Source: Hyperoodon ampullatus (taxonomy: Eukaryota > Chordata > Mammalia > Artiodactyla > Ziphiidae). From it: a DNA stretch of 64,000 bases. The stretch spans positions 33,947,574 to 34,011,573 of the forward strand of contig OX457070.1 in assembly GCA_949752795.1 (NCBI GenBank), written 5' to 3'. The translations under genes were made by a program, and so were the position numbers. Below the pieces are notes generated by a model. It made no database searches. It saw only the letters and a program-made list of their open reading frames with translations, and was not told the origin of the DNA. Shown here one piece after another: positions 52,853 through 63,800 of the stretch (position 1 is the stretch's first letter; each line of letters opens with the position of its first letter).

Positions 52853-55800
52853 AAGGACACTACGTAATGATCAAGGGCTCGATCCAAGAAGAAGATCTAA
52901 CAATTGTAAGTATTTATGAACCCAACATAGGAGCACCTCAATACATAGGGCAGATACTAACAGCCATAAAAGGGGAAATCGACAGTAACACATTCACAGT
53001 AGGGGACTTTAACACCCCACTTTCACCAATGGACAGATCATCCAAAATGAAAATAAATACGGAAACACAAGCTTTAAATGATACATTAAACAAGATGTAC
53101 TTAATTGATATTTATAGGAAATTCCATCCAAAAACAACAGAATACACATTGTTCTCAAGTGCTCATGGAACATTCTCAAGGATAGATCATATCTTGGGTC
53201 ACAAATCAAGCCTTGTTAAATTTAAGAAAATTGAAATTGTATCAAGTACCTTTTCCTAACACAACGCAATGACACTAGATATCAATTACAGGAAAAGATC
53301 TGTAAAAGATACAAACACATGGAGGCTAAACAATACACTACTTAATAACGAAGTGATCACTGATGAAATCAAAGGGGAAATTTTAAATTACCTAGAAACA
53401 AATAACAATGGAGACACAACGACCCTAAACCTATGGGATGCATCAAAAGCAGTTATAATAGGGACGTTTATAGCAATAAATCCCACCTTAAGAAACAGGA
53501 AACATCTCGAATAAACAACCTGACCTTGCACCTAAAGCTATTAGAGAAAGAAGAAGAAAAATACCCCAAAATTAGCAGAAGGAAAGAAATCATAAAAATC
53601 AGATCAGAAATAAATGAAAAAGAAATGAAGGAAACGATACCAAAGCTCAATAAAACTAAAAGCTGGTTCTTTGAGAACATAAACAAAATTGACAAACCAT
53701 TAGCCACACTCACCAAGAAAAAAAGGGAGAAGACTCAAACCAATAGAATGAGAAATGAAAAAGGAGAAGTAACAACTGACACTGCAGAAATACAAAAGAT
53801 CATGAGAGATTACTACAAGCAACTCTATGCCACTAAAATGGACAACCTGGAGGAATTGGACCAATTCTTAGAAATGCACAACCTGCCAAGACTGAATCAG
53901 GAAGAAATAGAAAATATGAACAGACCAATCACAAACACTGAAATTGAAACTGTGATTAAAAATCTTCCAACACACAAAAGCCCAGGACCAGAGGGCTTCA
54001 CAGGCAAATTGTATCGATCATTTAGAGAAGAGCTCACACGTATCCTTCTCAAACTCTTCCAAAATATAGCACAGGGAGGAACACTCCCAAGCTCATTATA
54101 CTAGGCCACCATCACCTTGATACCAAAACCAGACAAGGATGTCACAAAGAAAGAAAACTACAGGTCAATATCACTGATGAACATAGATGCACAAATCCTC
54201 AACAAAATACTAGCAAACAGAATCCAACAGCACATTAAAAGGATCATACATCATAATCAAGTGGGGTTTCTTCCAGGAATGCAAGGATTCTTCAATATAT
54301 GCAAATCAATCAACGTCATACACCATATTAGCAAATTGAAGGAGAAACACCAGAGGATCATCTCAATAGATGCAGAGAAAGCTTTGGACAAAATTCAACA
54401 CCCATTTATGATAAAAACCCTGCAGGAAGGAGGCACAGAGGGAACTTTCCTCAACATAATAAAGGCCATATATGACAAACCCACAGCCAACATCATCCTC
54501 AATGGTGAAAAACTGAAAGCATTTCCACTAAGATCAGGAACAAGACAAGGTTGCCCACTCTCACCACTCTTATTCAACATAATTTTGGAAGGTTTAGACA
54601 CAGCAATCAGAGTAGAAAAGGAAATAAAAGGAATCCAAAGCGGAAAAGAAGAAGTAAAGCTGTCACTGTTTGCAGATGACATGATACTCTACATAGAGAA
54701 TCCTAAAGATGCTACCAGAAAACTACTAGAGCTAATCAATGAAATTGATAAAGTAGCAGGATACAAAATTAATGCACAGAAATCTGTGGCATTCCTATAC
54801 ACTAATGATGAAAAATCTGAAAGTGAAATCAAGAAAACATTCCCATTTACCACTGCAACAAAAAGAATAAAATATCTAGGAATAAAGCTACCTAAGGAGA
54901 CAAAAGACCTGTATGCAGAAAATTATAAGACAGTGATGAAAGAAATTAAAGGTGATACAAATAGATGGAGAGAGATACCATGTTCCTGGATTACAAGTAT
55001 CAACATTGTGAAAATGATTGTACTACCCAAAGCAATCTACAGATTCAATGCAATCCCTATCAAACTACCACTGGCATTTTTCACACAACTAGAACAAAAA
55101 ATTTCACAATTTCTATGGAAACACAAAAGATCCCGAATAGCCAAAGCAATCTGGAGAACGAAACACAGAGCTCCAGGAATCAGGCTCTCCGATTTCAGAC
55201 TATACTACAAAGCTACAGTAATCCAGAGAGTATGGTACTGGCACAAAAACAGAAATTCACATCAATGGAACAGGATAGAAATCTCAGAGATAAACCCACG
55301 CACATATGGTCACCGTATCTTTGATAAAGGAGGCACAGGAATGAACAGTGGAGAAAGGACAGCCTCTTCAATAAGTGGTGCTGGGAAACTGGACACGGAC
55401 ATGTACAACTATGAGATTAGGTCAATCCCTAACGTGTACACAAAAATAAGCTCAAAATGGATTAAAGACCTAAATGGACGGCCTGAAACTATCAAACTCT
55501 TAGAGGAAAACATAGGCAGAACTCTCTATGTCATAAATCACAGCAAGATCCTTTTTAACCCAACTCCTAGAGAAATGGAAATAAAACCAAAACAAAAAAA
55601 AACAAATGGGACCTAATGAAACTTAAAAGCCTTTGAACAGCAAAGGAAACCATAAACAAGACCAAAAGACAACCCTCAGAATGGGAGAAAATATTTGCAA
55701 ATGCAGAAACAGACAAAGGAGTAATCTCCAAAATTTATGAGCAGCTCATGTAGCTCAATAGCAAAAAAACAAACAACCCAATCGAAAAATGGGCAGAAGA

Positions 55801-56399
55801 CCTAAATAGACATTTCTCCAAAGAAGATATAAAGACTGCCAACAAACACATGAAAGAATGCTCAACATCATTAATCATTATAGAAATGCAAATCAAAAGT
55901 ACAATCAGATATCATCTCACACCAGTCAGAATTGCCATCATCCAAAAATCTAGAAACAATAAATGCTGGAGAGGGTGTGGAGAAAAGGGAACACTCTTGC
56001 ACTGCTGGTGGGAATGTGAATTGGTACAGCCACTATGGAGAACAGTATGGAGGTTCCGGAAAAAACTACAAGTAGAACTACCATATGACCCGGCAATCCC
56101 ACTACTGGGCATATACCCTGAGAAAACCATAATTCAGAAAGAGTCATGTTCCAAAATGTTCATTGCAGATCTACTTTACAATAGCCCGGAGATGGAAACA
56201 ACCTAAGTGTCCATCATCCGATGAATGGATAAAGAAGATGTGGCACATATATACAATGGAATATTACGCAGCCATGAAAAGAAATGAAATTGAACTATTT
56301 GTAATCAGGTGGATAGACCTTGAGTCTGTCATACAGAGTGAAGCAAGCCAGAAAGAGAAAGACAAATACCATATGCTAACACATATATATGGAAGTTAA
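52853..56399 (+). pseudogene. L1 ORF2 remnant of U14, 499-codon RT stretch
   Basis: Open stretches 52867-53259, 53269-53514, 53433-54104, 54117-55616 (499 codons, FADD present), 55850-56206 and 56163-56399. Confidence 0.93.
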
Positions 56400-56751
56400 G
56401 AAAAAAAAATGTCATGAAGAACCAGGGGTAAAACAGGAATAAAGACACAGACCTACTTGAGAATGGACTTGAGGATATGGGGAGGGGGAAGGGTAAGCTG
56501 TGACAAAGTGAGACAGAGGCATGGACATATATATACACTACCAAACATAATGTAGATAGCTAGTGGGAAGCAGCCACATAGCACAGGGAGATCAGCTCGG
56601 TGCTTTGTGACCGAATGGAGGGGTGGGATAGGGATGGTGGGAGGGAGGGAGATGCAAGAGGGAAGGGATATGGGAACAGATGTATATGTATAACTGATTC
56701 ACTGTGTTATAAAGCAGAAACTAATTTTAAGAAAAAATTTTACAAAAAAAT
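52853..56751 (+). mobile_element. Unit U14, last unit of C block
   Basis: 3,899 bp. C-only changes retained, with a private Asn in GMNSGE near 55344. Unlike U11-U13 it reads NRMRNE and has CTG in the LPRL segment (B1-like), and it returns to [10 protein letters not shown] in the C-terminal part, so its ends look converted by other units. G-rich tract at 56620-56649. Confidence 0.94.
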
Positions 56752-58727
56752 AAGGACACTACGTAATGATCAAGGGCTCGATCCAAGAAGAAGATCTAAC
56801 AATTGTAAGTAATTATGAACCCAACATAGGAGCACCTCAATACAGAGGGCAGATACTAACAGCCATAAAAGGGGAAATCAACAGTAACACATTCACAGTA
56901 GGGGACTTTAACACCCCACTTTCACCAATGGACAGATCATCCAAAATCAAAATAAATACGGAAACACAAGCTTTAAATAATACATTAAGCAAGATGCACT
57001 TAATTGATATTTATAGGAAATTCCATCCAAAAACTACAGAATACACATTGTTCTCAAGTGCTCATGGAACATTCTCAAGGATAGATCATATCTTGGGTCA
57101 CAAATCAAGCCTTGTTAAATTTAAGAAAATTGAAATTGTATCAAGTACCTTTTCCGACCACAACGCAATGAGACTAGATATCAATTACAGGAAAAGATCT
57201 GTAAAAGATACAAACACATGGAGGCTAAACAATACACTACTTAATAACGAAGTGATCACTGATGAAATCAAAGGGGAAATTTTAAAATACCTAGAAACAA
57301 ATAACAACGGAGACACAACGACCCAAAACCTATGGGATGCATCAAAAGCAGTTATAAGAGGGACGTTTATAGCAATAAATCCCACCTTAAGAAACAGGAA
57401 ACATCTCGAATAAACAACCTGACCTTGCACCTAAAGCTATTACAGAAAGAAGAAGAAAAATACCCCAAAATTAGCAGAAGGAAAGAAATCATAAAAATCA
57501 GATCAGAAATAAATGAAAAAGAAATGAAGGAAACGATACCAAAGCTCAATAAAACTAAAAGCTGGTTCTTTGAGAACATAAACAAAATTGACAAACCATT
57601 AGCCACACTCATCAAGAAAAAAAGGAGAAGACTCAAACCAATAGAATTAGTAATGAAAGAGGAGAATTAACAACTGACACTGCAGAAATACAAAAGATCA
57701 TGAGAGATTACTACAAGCAACTCTATGCCACTGAAATGGACAACCAGGAGGAATTGGACCAATTCTTAGAAATGCACAACCTGCCAAGACTGAATCAGGA
57801 AGAAATAGAAAATATGAACAGACCAATCACAAACACTGATATTGAAACTGTGATTAAAAATCTTCCAACACACAAAAGCCCAGGACCAGAGGGCTTCACA
57901 GGCAAATTGTATCGATCATTTAGAGAAGAGCTCACACGTATCCTTCTCAAACTCTTCCAAAATATAGCACAGGGAGGAACACTCCCAAGCTCATTATACT
58001 AGGCCACCATCACCTTGATACCAAAACCAGACAAGGATGTCACAAAGAAAGAAAACTACAGGTCAATATCACTGATGAACATAGATGCACAAATCCTCAA
58101 CAAAATACTAGCAAACAGAATCCAACAGCACATTAAAAGGATCATACATCATAATCAAGTGGGGTTTCTTCCAGGAATGCAAGGAATCTTCAATATATGC
58201 AAATCAATCAACGTCATACACCATATTAGCAAATTGAAGGAGAAAAACCAGAGGATCACCTCAATAGATGCAGAGAAAGCTTTGGACAAAATTCAACACA
58301 CATTTATGTTAAAAACCCTGCAGGAAGGAGGCACAGAGGGAACTTTCCTCAACATAATAAAGGCCATATATGACAAACCCACAGCCAACATCATCCTCAA
58401 TGGTGAAAAACTGAAAGCATTTGCACTAAGGTCAGGAACAAGACAAGGTTGCCCACTATCACCACTCTTATTCAACATAATTTTGGAAGGTTTAGACACA
58501 GCAATCAGAGTAGAAAAGGAAATAAAAGAATCCAAAGTGGAAAAGAAGAAGTAAGGCTGTCACTGTTTGCAGATAACATGATACTCTACATAGAGAATCC
58601 TAAAGATGCTACCAGAAAACTACTAGAGCTAATCAATGAAATTGATAAAGTAGCAGGATACAAAATTAATGCACAGAAATCTGTGGCATTCCTATACACT
58701 AATGATGAAAAATCTGAAAGTGAAATC

Positions 58728-58741
58728 AAGAAAACATTCCC
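58728..58741 (+). repeat. Target-site duplication, left copy
   Basis: aagaaaacattccc, identical to the right copy. The insertion point (tc/aagaaaa) is close to the L1 endonuclease preference TT/AAAA. Confidence 0.93.
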
Positions 58742-58753
58742 GGGCTTCCCTGG

Positions 58754-58764
58754 TGGCGCAGTGG
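58754..58764 (+). promoter_or_regulatory. Pol III A box of the SINE
   Basis: tggcgcagtgg fits the A-box consensus TRGYNNARNNG at every position. Together with the B box it forms the internal promoter inherited from the tRNA ancestor. Confidence 0.8.
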
Positions 58765-58796
58765 TTGAGAGTCCGCCTGCCGATGCAGGGGACGCG

Positions 58797-58807
58797 GGTT
58801 CGTGACC
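58797..58807 (+). promoter_or_regulatory. Pol III B box of the SINE
   Basis: ggttcgtgacc fits GGTTCGANNCC except for T in place of A at position 7, 33 bp after the A box. Spacing is normal for tRNA-derived SINEs. Confidence 0.75.
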
Positions 58808-58931
58808 CGGTCCGGGAGGATCCCACATGCCGCGAAGCAGCTAGACCCGTGAGCCATGGCCGCTGAGCCTGTGCGTCCGGAGCCTGTGCTCCGCAACGGG
58901 AGAGGCCACAACAGTGAGAGGCCCACGTACC

Positions 58932-58962
<31 letters not shown>

Positions 58963-58966
<4 letters not shown>

Positions 58967-58976
58967 AAACATTCCC
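58963..58976 (+). repeat. Target-site duplication, right copy
   Basis: aagaaaacattccc directly after the A tail; its first two A bases cannot be told apart from the tail. After it the L1 sequence resumes without loss. Confidence 0.93.
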
Positions 58977-60883
58977 ATTTACCACTGCAACAAAAAGAAT
59001 AAAATATCTAGGAATAAAGCTACCTAAGGAGACAAAAGACCTATATGCAGAAAATTATAAGACAGTGATGAAAGAAATTAAAGGTGATACAAATAGATGG
59101 AGAGAGATACCATGTTCCTGGATTAGAAGAATCAACATTGTGAAAATGATTGTACTACCCAAAGCAATCTACAGATTCAATGCAATCCCTATCAAACTAC
59201 CACTGGCATTTTTCACACAACTAGAACAAAAAATTTCACAATTTCTATGGAAACACAAAAGATCCCGAATAGCCAAAGCAATCTGGAGAACGAAACACAG
59301 AGCTCCAGGAATCAGGCTCTCCGATTTCACACTATACTACACAGCTACAGTAATCCAGACAGTATGGTACTGGCACAAAAACAGAAAGACACATCAATGG
59401 AACAGGATAGAAATCTCAGAGATAAACCCACGCACATATGGTGACCGTATCTTTGATAAAGGAGGCAGGAACGTACAGTGGAGAAAGGACAGCCTCTTCA
59501 ATAAGTGGTGCTGGGAAAACTGGACAGGGACACGTACAACTATGAGATTAGGTCAATCCCTAACGTGTACACAAAAATAAGCTCAAAATGGATTAAAGAC
59601 CTAAATGGAAGGCCTGAAACTATCAAACTCTTAGAGGAAAACATAGGCAGAACTCTCTATGTCATAAATCACAGCAAGATCCTTTTTAACCCAACTCCTA
59701 GAGAAATGGAAATAAAAACAAACAAAAAAAAAACAAATGGGACCTAATGAAACTTAAAAGCCTTTGAACAGCAAAGGAAACCATAAACAAGACCAAAAGA
59801 CAACCCTCAGAATGGGAGAAAATATTTGCAAATGCAGAAACAGACAAAGGAGTAATCTCCAAAATTTATGAGCAGCTCATGTAGCTCAATAGCAAAAAAA
59901 CAAACAACCCAATCGAAAAATGGGCAGAAGACCTAAATAGACATTTCTCCAAAGAAGATATAAAGACTGCCAACAAACACATGAAAGAATGCTCAACATC
60001 ATTAATCATTATAGAAATGCAAATCAAAAGTACAATCAGATATCATCTCACACCAGTCAGAATTGCCATCATCCAAAAATCTAGAAACAATAAATGCTGG
60101 AGAGGGTGTGGAGAAAAGGGAACACTCTTGCACTGCTGGTGGGAATGTGAATTGGTACAGCCACTATGGAGAACAGTATGGAGGTTCTGGAAAAACCTAC
60201 AAGTAGAACTACCATATGACCCGGCAATCCCACTACTGGGCATATACCCTGAGAAAACCATAATTCAGAAAGAGTCATGTTCCAAAATGTTCATTGCAGA
60301 TCTACTTTACAATAGCCCGGAGATGGAAACAACCTAAGTGTCCATCATCCGATGAATGGATAAAGAAGATGTGGCACATATATACAATGGAATATTACGC
60401 AGCCATGAAAAGAAATGAAATTGAACTATTTGTAATCAGGTGGATAGACCTTGAGTCTGTCATACAGAGTGAAGCAAGCCAGAAAGAGAAAGACAAATAC
60501 CATATGCTAACACATATATATGGAAGTTAAGAAAAAAAAAATGTCATGAAGAACCAGGGGTAAAACAGGAATAAAGACACAGACCTACTTGAGAATGGAC
60601 TTGAGGATATGGGGAGGGGGAAGGGTAAGCTGTGACAAAGTGAGACAGAGGCATGGACATATATATACACTACCAAACATAATGTAGATAGCTAGTGGGA
60701 AGCAGCCACATAGCACAGGGAGATCAGCTCGGTGCTTTGTGACCGAATGGAGGGGTGGGATAGGGATGGTGGGAGGGAGGGAGATGCAAGAGGGAAGGGA
60801 TATGGGAACAGATGTATATGTATAACTGATTCACTGTGTTATAAAGCAGAAACTAATTTTAAGAAAAAATTTTACAAAAAAAT

Positions 60884-63800
60884 AAGGACACTACGTAATG
60901 ATCAAGGGCTCGATCCAAGAAGAAGATCTAACAATTGTAAGTATTTATGAACCCAACATAGGAGCACCTCAATACATAGGGCAGATACTAACAGCCATAA
61001 AAGGGGAAATCGACAGTAACACATTCACAGTAGGGGACTTTAACACCCCACTTTCACCAATGGACAGATCATCCAAAATCAAAATAAATACGGAAACACA
61101 AGCTTTAAATGATACATTAAACAAGATGTACTTAATTGATATTTATAGGAAAGTCCATCCAAAAACAACAGAATACACATTGTTCTCAAGTGCTCATGGA
61201 ACATTCTCAAGGATAGATCATATCTTGGGTCACAAATCAAGCCTTGTTAAATTTAAGAAAATTGAAATTGTATCAAGTACCTTTTCCTAACACAACGCAA
61301 TGAGACTAGATATCAATTACAGGAAAAGATCTGTAAAAGATACAAACACATGGAGGCTAAACAATACACTACTTAATAACGAAGTGATCACTGATGAAAT
61401 CAAAGGGGAAATTTTAAATTACCTAGAAACAAATAACAATGGAGACACAACGACCCTAAACCTATGGGATGCATCAAAAGCAGTTATAATAGGGACGTTT
61501 ATAGCAAAAAATCCCACCTTAACAAACAGGAAACATCTCGAATAAACAACCTGACCTTGCACCTAAAGCTATTACAGAAAGAAGAAGAAAAATACCCCAA
61601 AATTAGCAGAAGGAAAGAAATCATAAAAATCAGATCAGAAATAAATGAAAAAGAAATGAAGGAAACGATACCAAAGCTCAATAAAACTAAAAGCTGGTTC
61701 TTTGAGAACATAAACAAAATTGACAAACCATTAGCCACACTCACCAAGAAAAAAAGGGAGAAGACTCAAACCAATAGAATGAGAAATGAAAAAGGAGAAG
61801 TAACAACTGACACTGCAGAAATACAAAAGATCATGAGAGATTACTACAAGCAACTCTATGCCACTAAAATGGACAACCTGGAGGAATTGGACCAATTCTT
61901 AGAAATGCACAACCTGCCAAGACTGAATCAGGAAGAAATAGAAAATATGAACAGACCAATCACAAACACTGAAATTGAAACTGTGATTAAAAATCTTCCA
62001 ACACACAAAAGCCCAGGACCAGAGGGCTTCACAGGCAAATTGTATCGATCATTTAGAGAAGAGCTCACACGTATCCTTCTCAAACTCTTCCAAAATATAG
62101 CACAGGGAGGAACACTCCCAAGCTCATTATACTAGGCCACCATCACCTTGATACCAAAACCAGACAAGGATGTCACAAAGAAAGAAAACTACAGGTCAAT
62201 ATCACTGATGAACATAGATGCAAAAAAACTCAACAAAATACTAGCAAACAGAATCCAACAGCACATTAAAAGGATCATACATCATAATCAAGTGGGGTTT
62301 CTTCCAGGAATGCAAGGATTCTTCAATATATGCAAATCAATCAACGTCATACACCATATTAGCAAATTGAAGGAGAAAAACCAGAGGATCATCTCAATAG
62401 ATGCAGAGAAAGCTTTGGACAAAATTCAAAACCCATTTATGATAAAAACCCTGCAGGAAGGAGGCACAGAGGGAACTTTCCTCAACATAATAAAGGCCAT
62501 ATATGACAAGCCCACAGCCAACATCATCCTCAATGGTGAAAAACTGAAAGCATTTCCACTAAGATCAGGAACAAGACAAGGTTGCCCACTCTCACCACTC
62601 TTATTCAACATAATTTTGGAAGTTTTAGACACAGCAATCAGAGTAGAAAAGGAAATAAAAGGAATCCAAAGCGGAAAAGAAGAAGTAAAGCTGTCACTGT
62701 TTGCAGATGACATGATACTCTACATAGAGTATCCTAAAGATGCTACCAGAAAACTACTAGAGCTAATCAATGAAATTGATAAAGTAGCAGGATACAAAAT
62801 TAATGCACAGAAATCTGTGGCATTCCTATACGCTAATGATGAAAAATCTGAAAGTGAAATCAAGAAAACATTCCCATTTACCACTGCAACAAAAAGAATA
62901 AAATATCTAGGAATAAAGCTACCTAAGGAGACAAAAGACCTATATGCAGAAAATTATAAGACAGTGATGAAAGAAATTAAAGGTGATACAAATAGATGGA
63001 GAGAGATACCATGTTCCTGGATTAGAAGAATCAACATTGTGAAAATGATTGTACTACCCAAAGCAATCTACAGATTCAATGCAATCCCTATCAAACTACC
63101 ACTGGCATTTTTCACACAACTAGAACAAAAAATTTCACAATTTCTATGGAAACACAAAAGATCCCGAATAGCCAAAGCAATCTGGAGAACGAAACACAGA
63201 GCTCCAGGAATCAGGCTCTCCGATTTCACACTATACTACACAGCTACAGTAATCCAGACAGTATGGTACTGGCACAAAAACAGAAAGACACATCAATGGA
63301 ACAGGATAGAAATCTCAGAGATAAACCCACGCACATATGGTGACCGTATCTTTGATAAAGGAGGCAGGAACGTACAGTGGAGAAAGGACAGCCTCTTCAA
63401 TAAGTGGTGCTGGGAAAACTGGACAGGGACACGTACAACTATGAGATTAGGTCAATCCCTAACGTGTACACAAAAATAAGCTCAAAATGGATTAAAGACC
63501 TAAATGGAAGGCCTGAAACTATCAAACTCTTAGAGGAAAACATAGGCAGAACTCTCTATGTCATAAATCACAGCAAGATCCTTTTTAACCCAACTCCTAG
63601 AGAAATGGAAATAAAAACAAACAAACAAAAAAACAAATGGGACCTAATGAAACTTAAAAGCCTTTGAACAGCAAAGGAAACCATAAACAAGACCAAAAGA
63701 CAACCCTCAGAATGGGAGAAAATATTTGCAAATGCAGAAACAGACAAAGGAGTAATCTCCAAAATTTATGAGCAGCTCATGTAGCTCAATAGCAAAAAAA

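Larger units (their letters stand above)
58742..58962 (+). mobile_element. CHR-type tRNA-derived SINE (cetacean)
   Basis: A GC-rich 5' head (gggcttccctggtggcgca) with tRNA-like pol III boxes, a body ending gaggcccacgtaccgc at 58933, and an uninterrupted A tail of 29-31 bases. It interrupts the RT thumb of U15 and is flanked by a 14-bp direct repeat, the hallmark of target-primed reverse transcription by L1 machinery. It resembles the long tRNA-Glu-derived CHR SINE of whales and dolphins; ruminant relatives share the head but not this body. The intact tail and perfect duplication suggest fairly recent insertion. It is the only SINE in the window. Confidence 0.9.
56752..60530 (+). pseudogene. 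L1 ORF2 remnant of U15, most heavily broken
   Basis: Endonuclease remnant 56766-57413 with SDH kept. The linker 57332-57670 is broken by a private 1-base loss near 57624 and reopens at 57700-58002. The RT core 58015-58554 is broken by a second private 1-base loss near 58529. Motif C reads FADN (second codon AAC at 58575-58577). The thumb is split by the SINE and continues at 58977-59580. C-terminal stretches: 59505-59747, 59981-60337 and 60294-60530. Confidence 0.93.
56752..60883 (+). mobile_element. Unit U15, A/B mosaic interrupted by a SINE
   Basis: 4,132 bp because of 235 bp of SINE plus target duplication. From 56752 to about 58595 the markers are A-type: SNYEPN and the ACT codon near 57034 as in U1, intact SDH, KYLE, LATLIKKK, IENPKD, and FADN plus a VRLSLF Arg as in U0. 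After the SINE they are B-type: CTA in [27 protein letters not shown] and TAG near 59880. It also holds the densest private changes in the window, including two 1-base losses. G-rich tract at 60752-60781. Confidence 0.94.

Noticed and set aside
58742..58812. A functional tRNA gene at the SINE head
   Set aside because: A and B boxes are present but the sequence is a SINE head with mismatched stems, a B-box mismatch, a non-tRNA body and an A tail.
58692..58985. Minus-strand frame of 97 codons over the SINE, and the chimeric plus-strand frame 58449-58805
   Set aside because: Both are translations through the SINE body and poly(A)/poly(T) tail. No support as exons.
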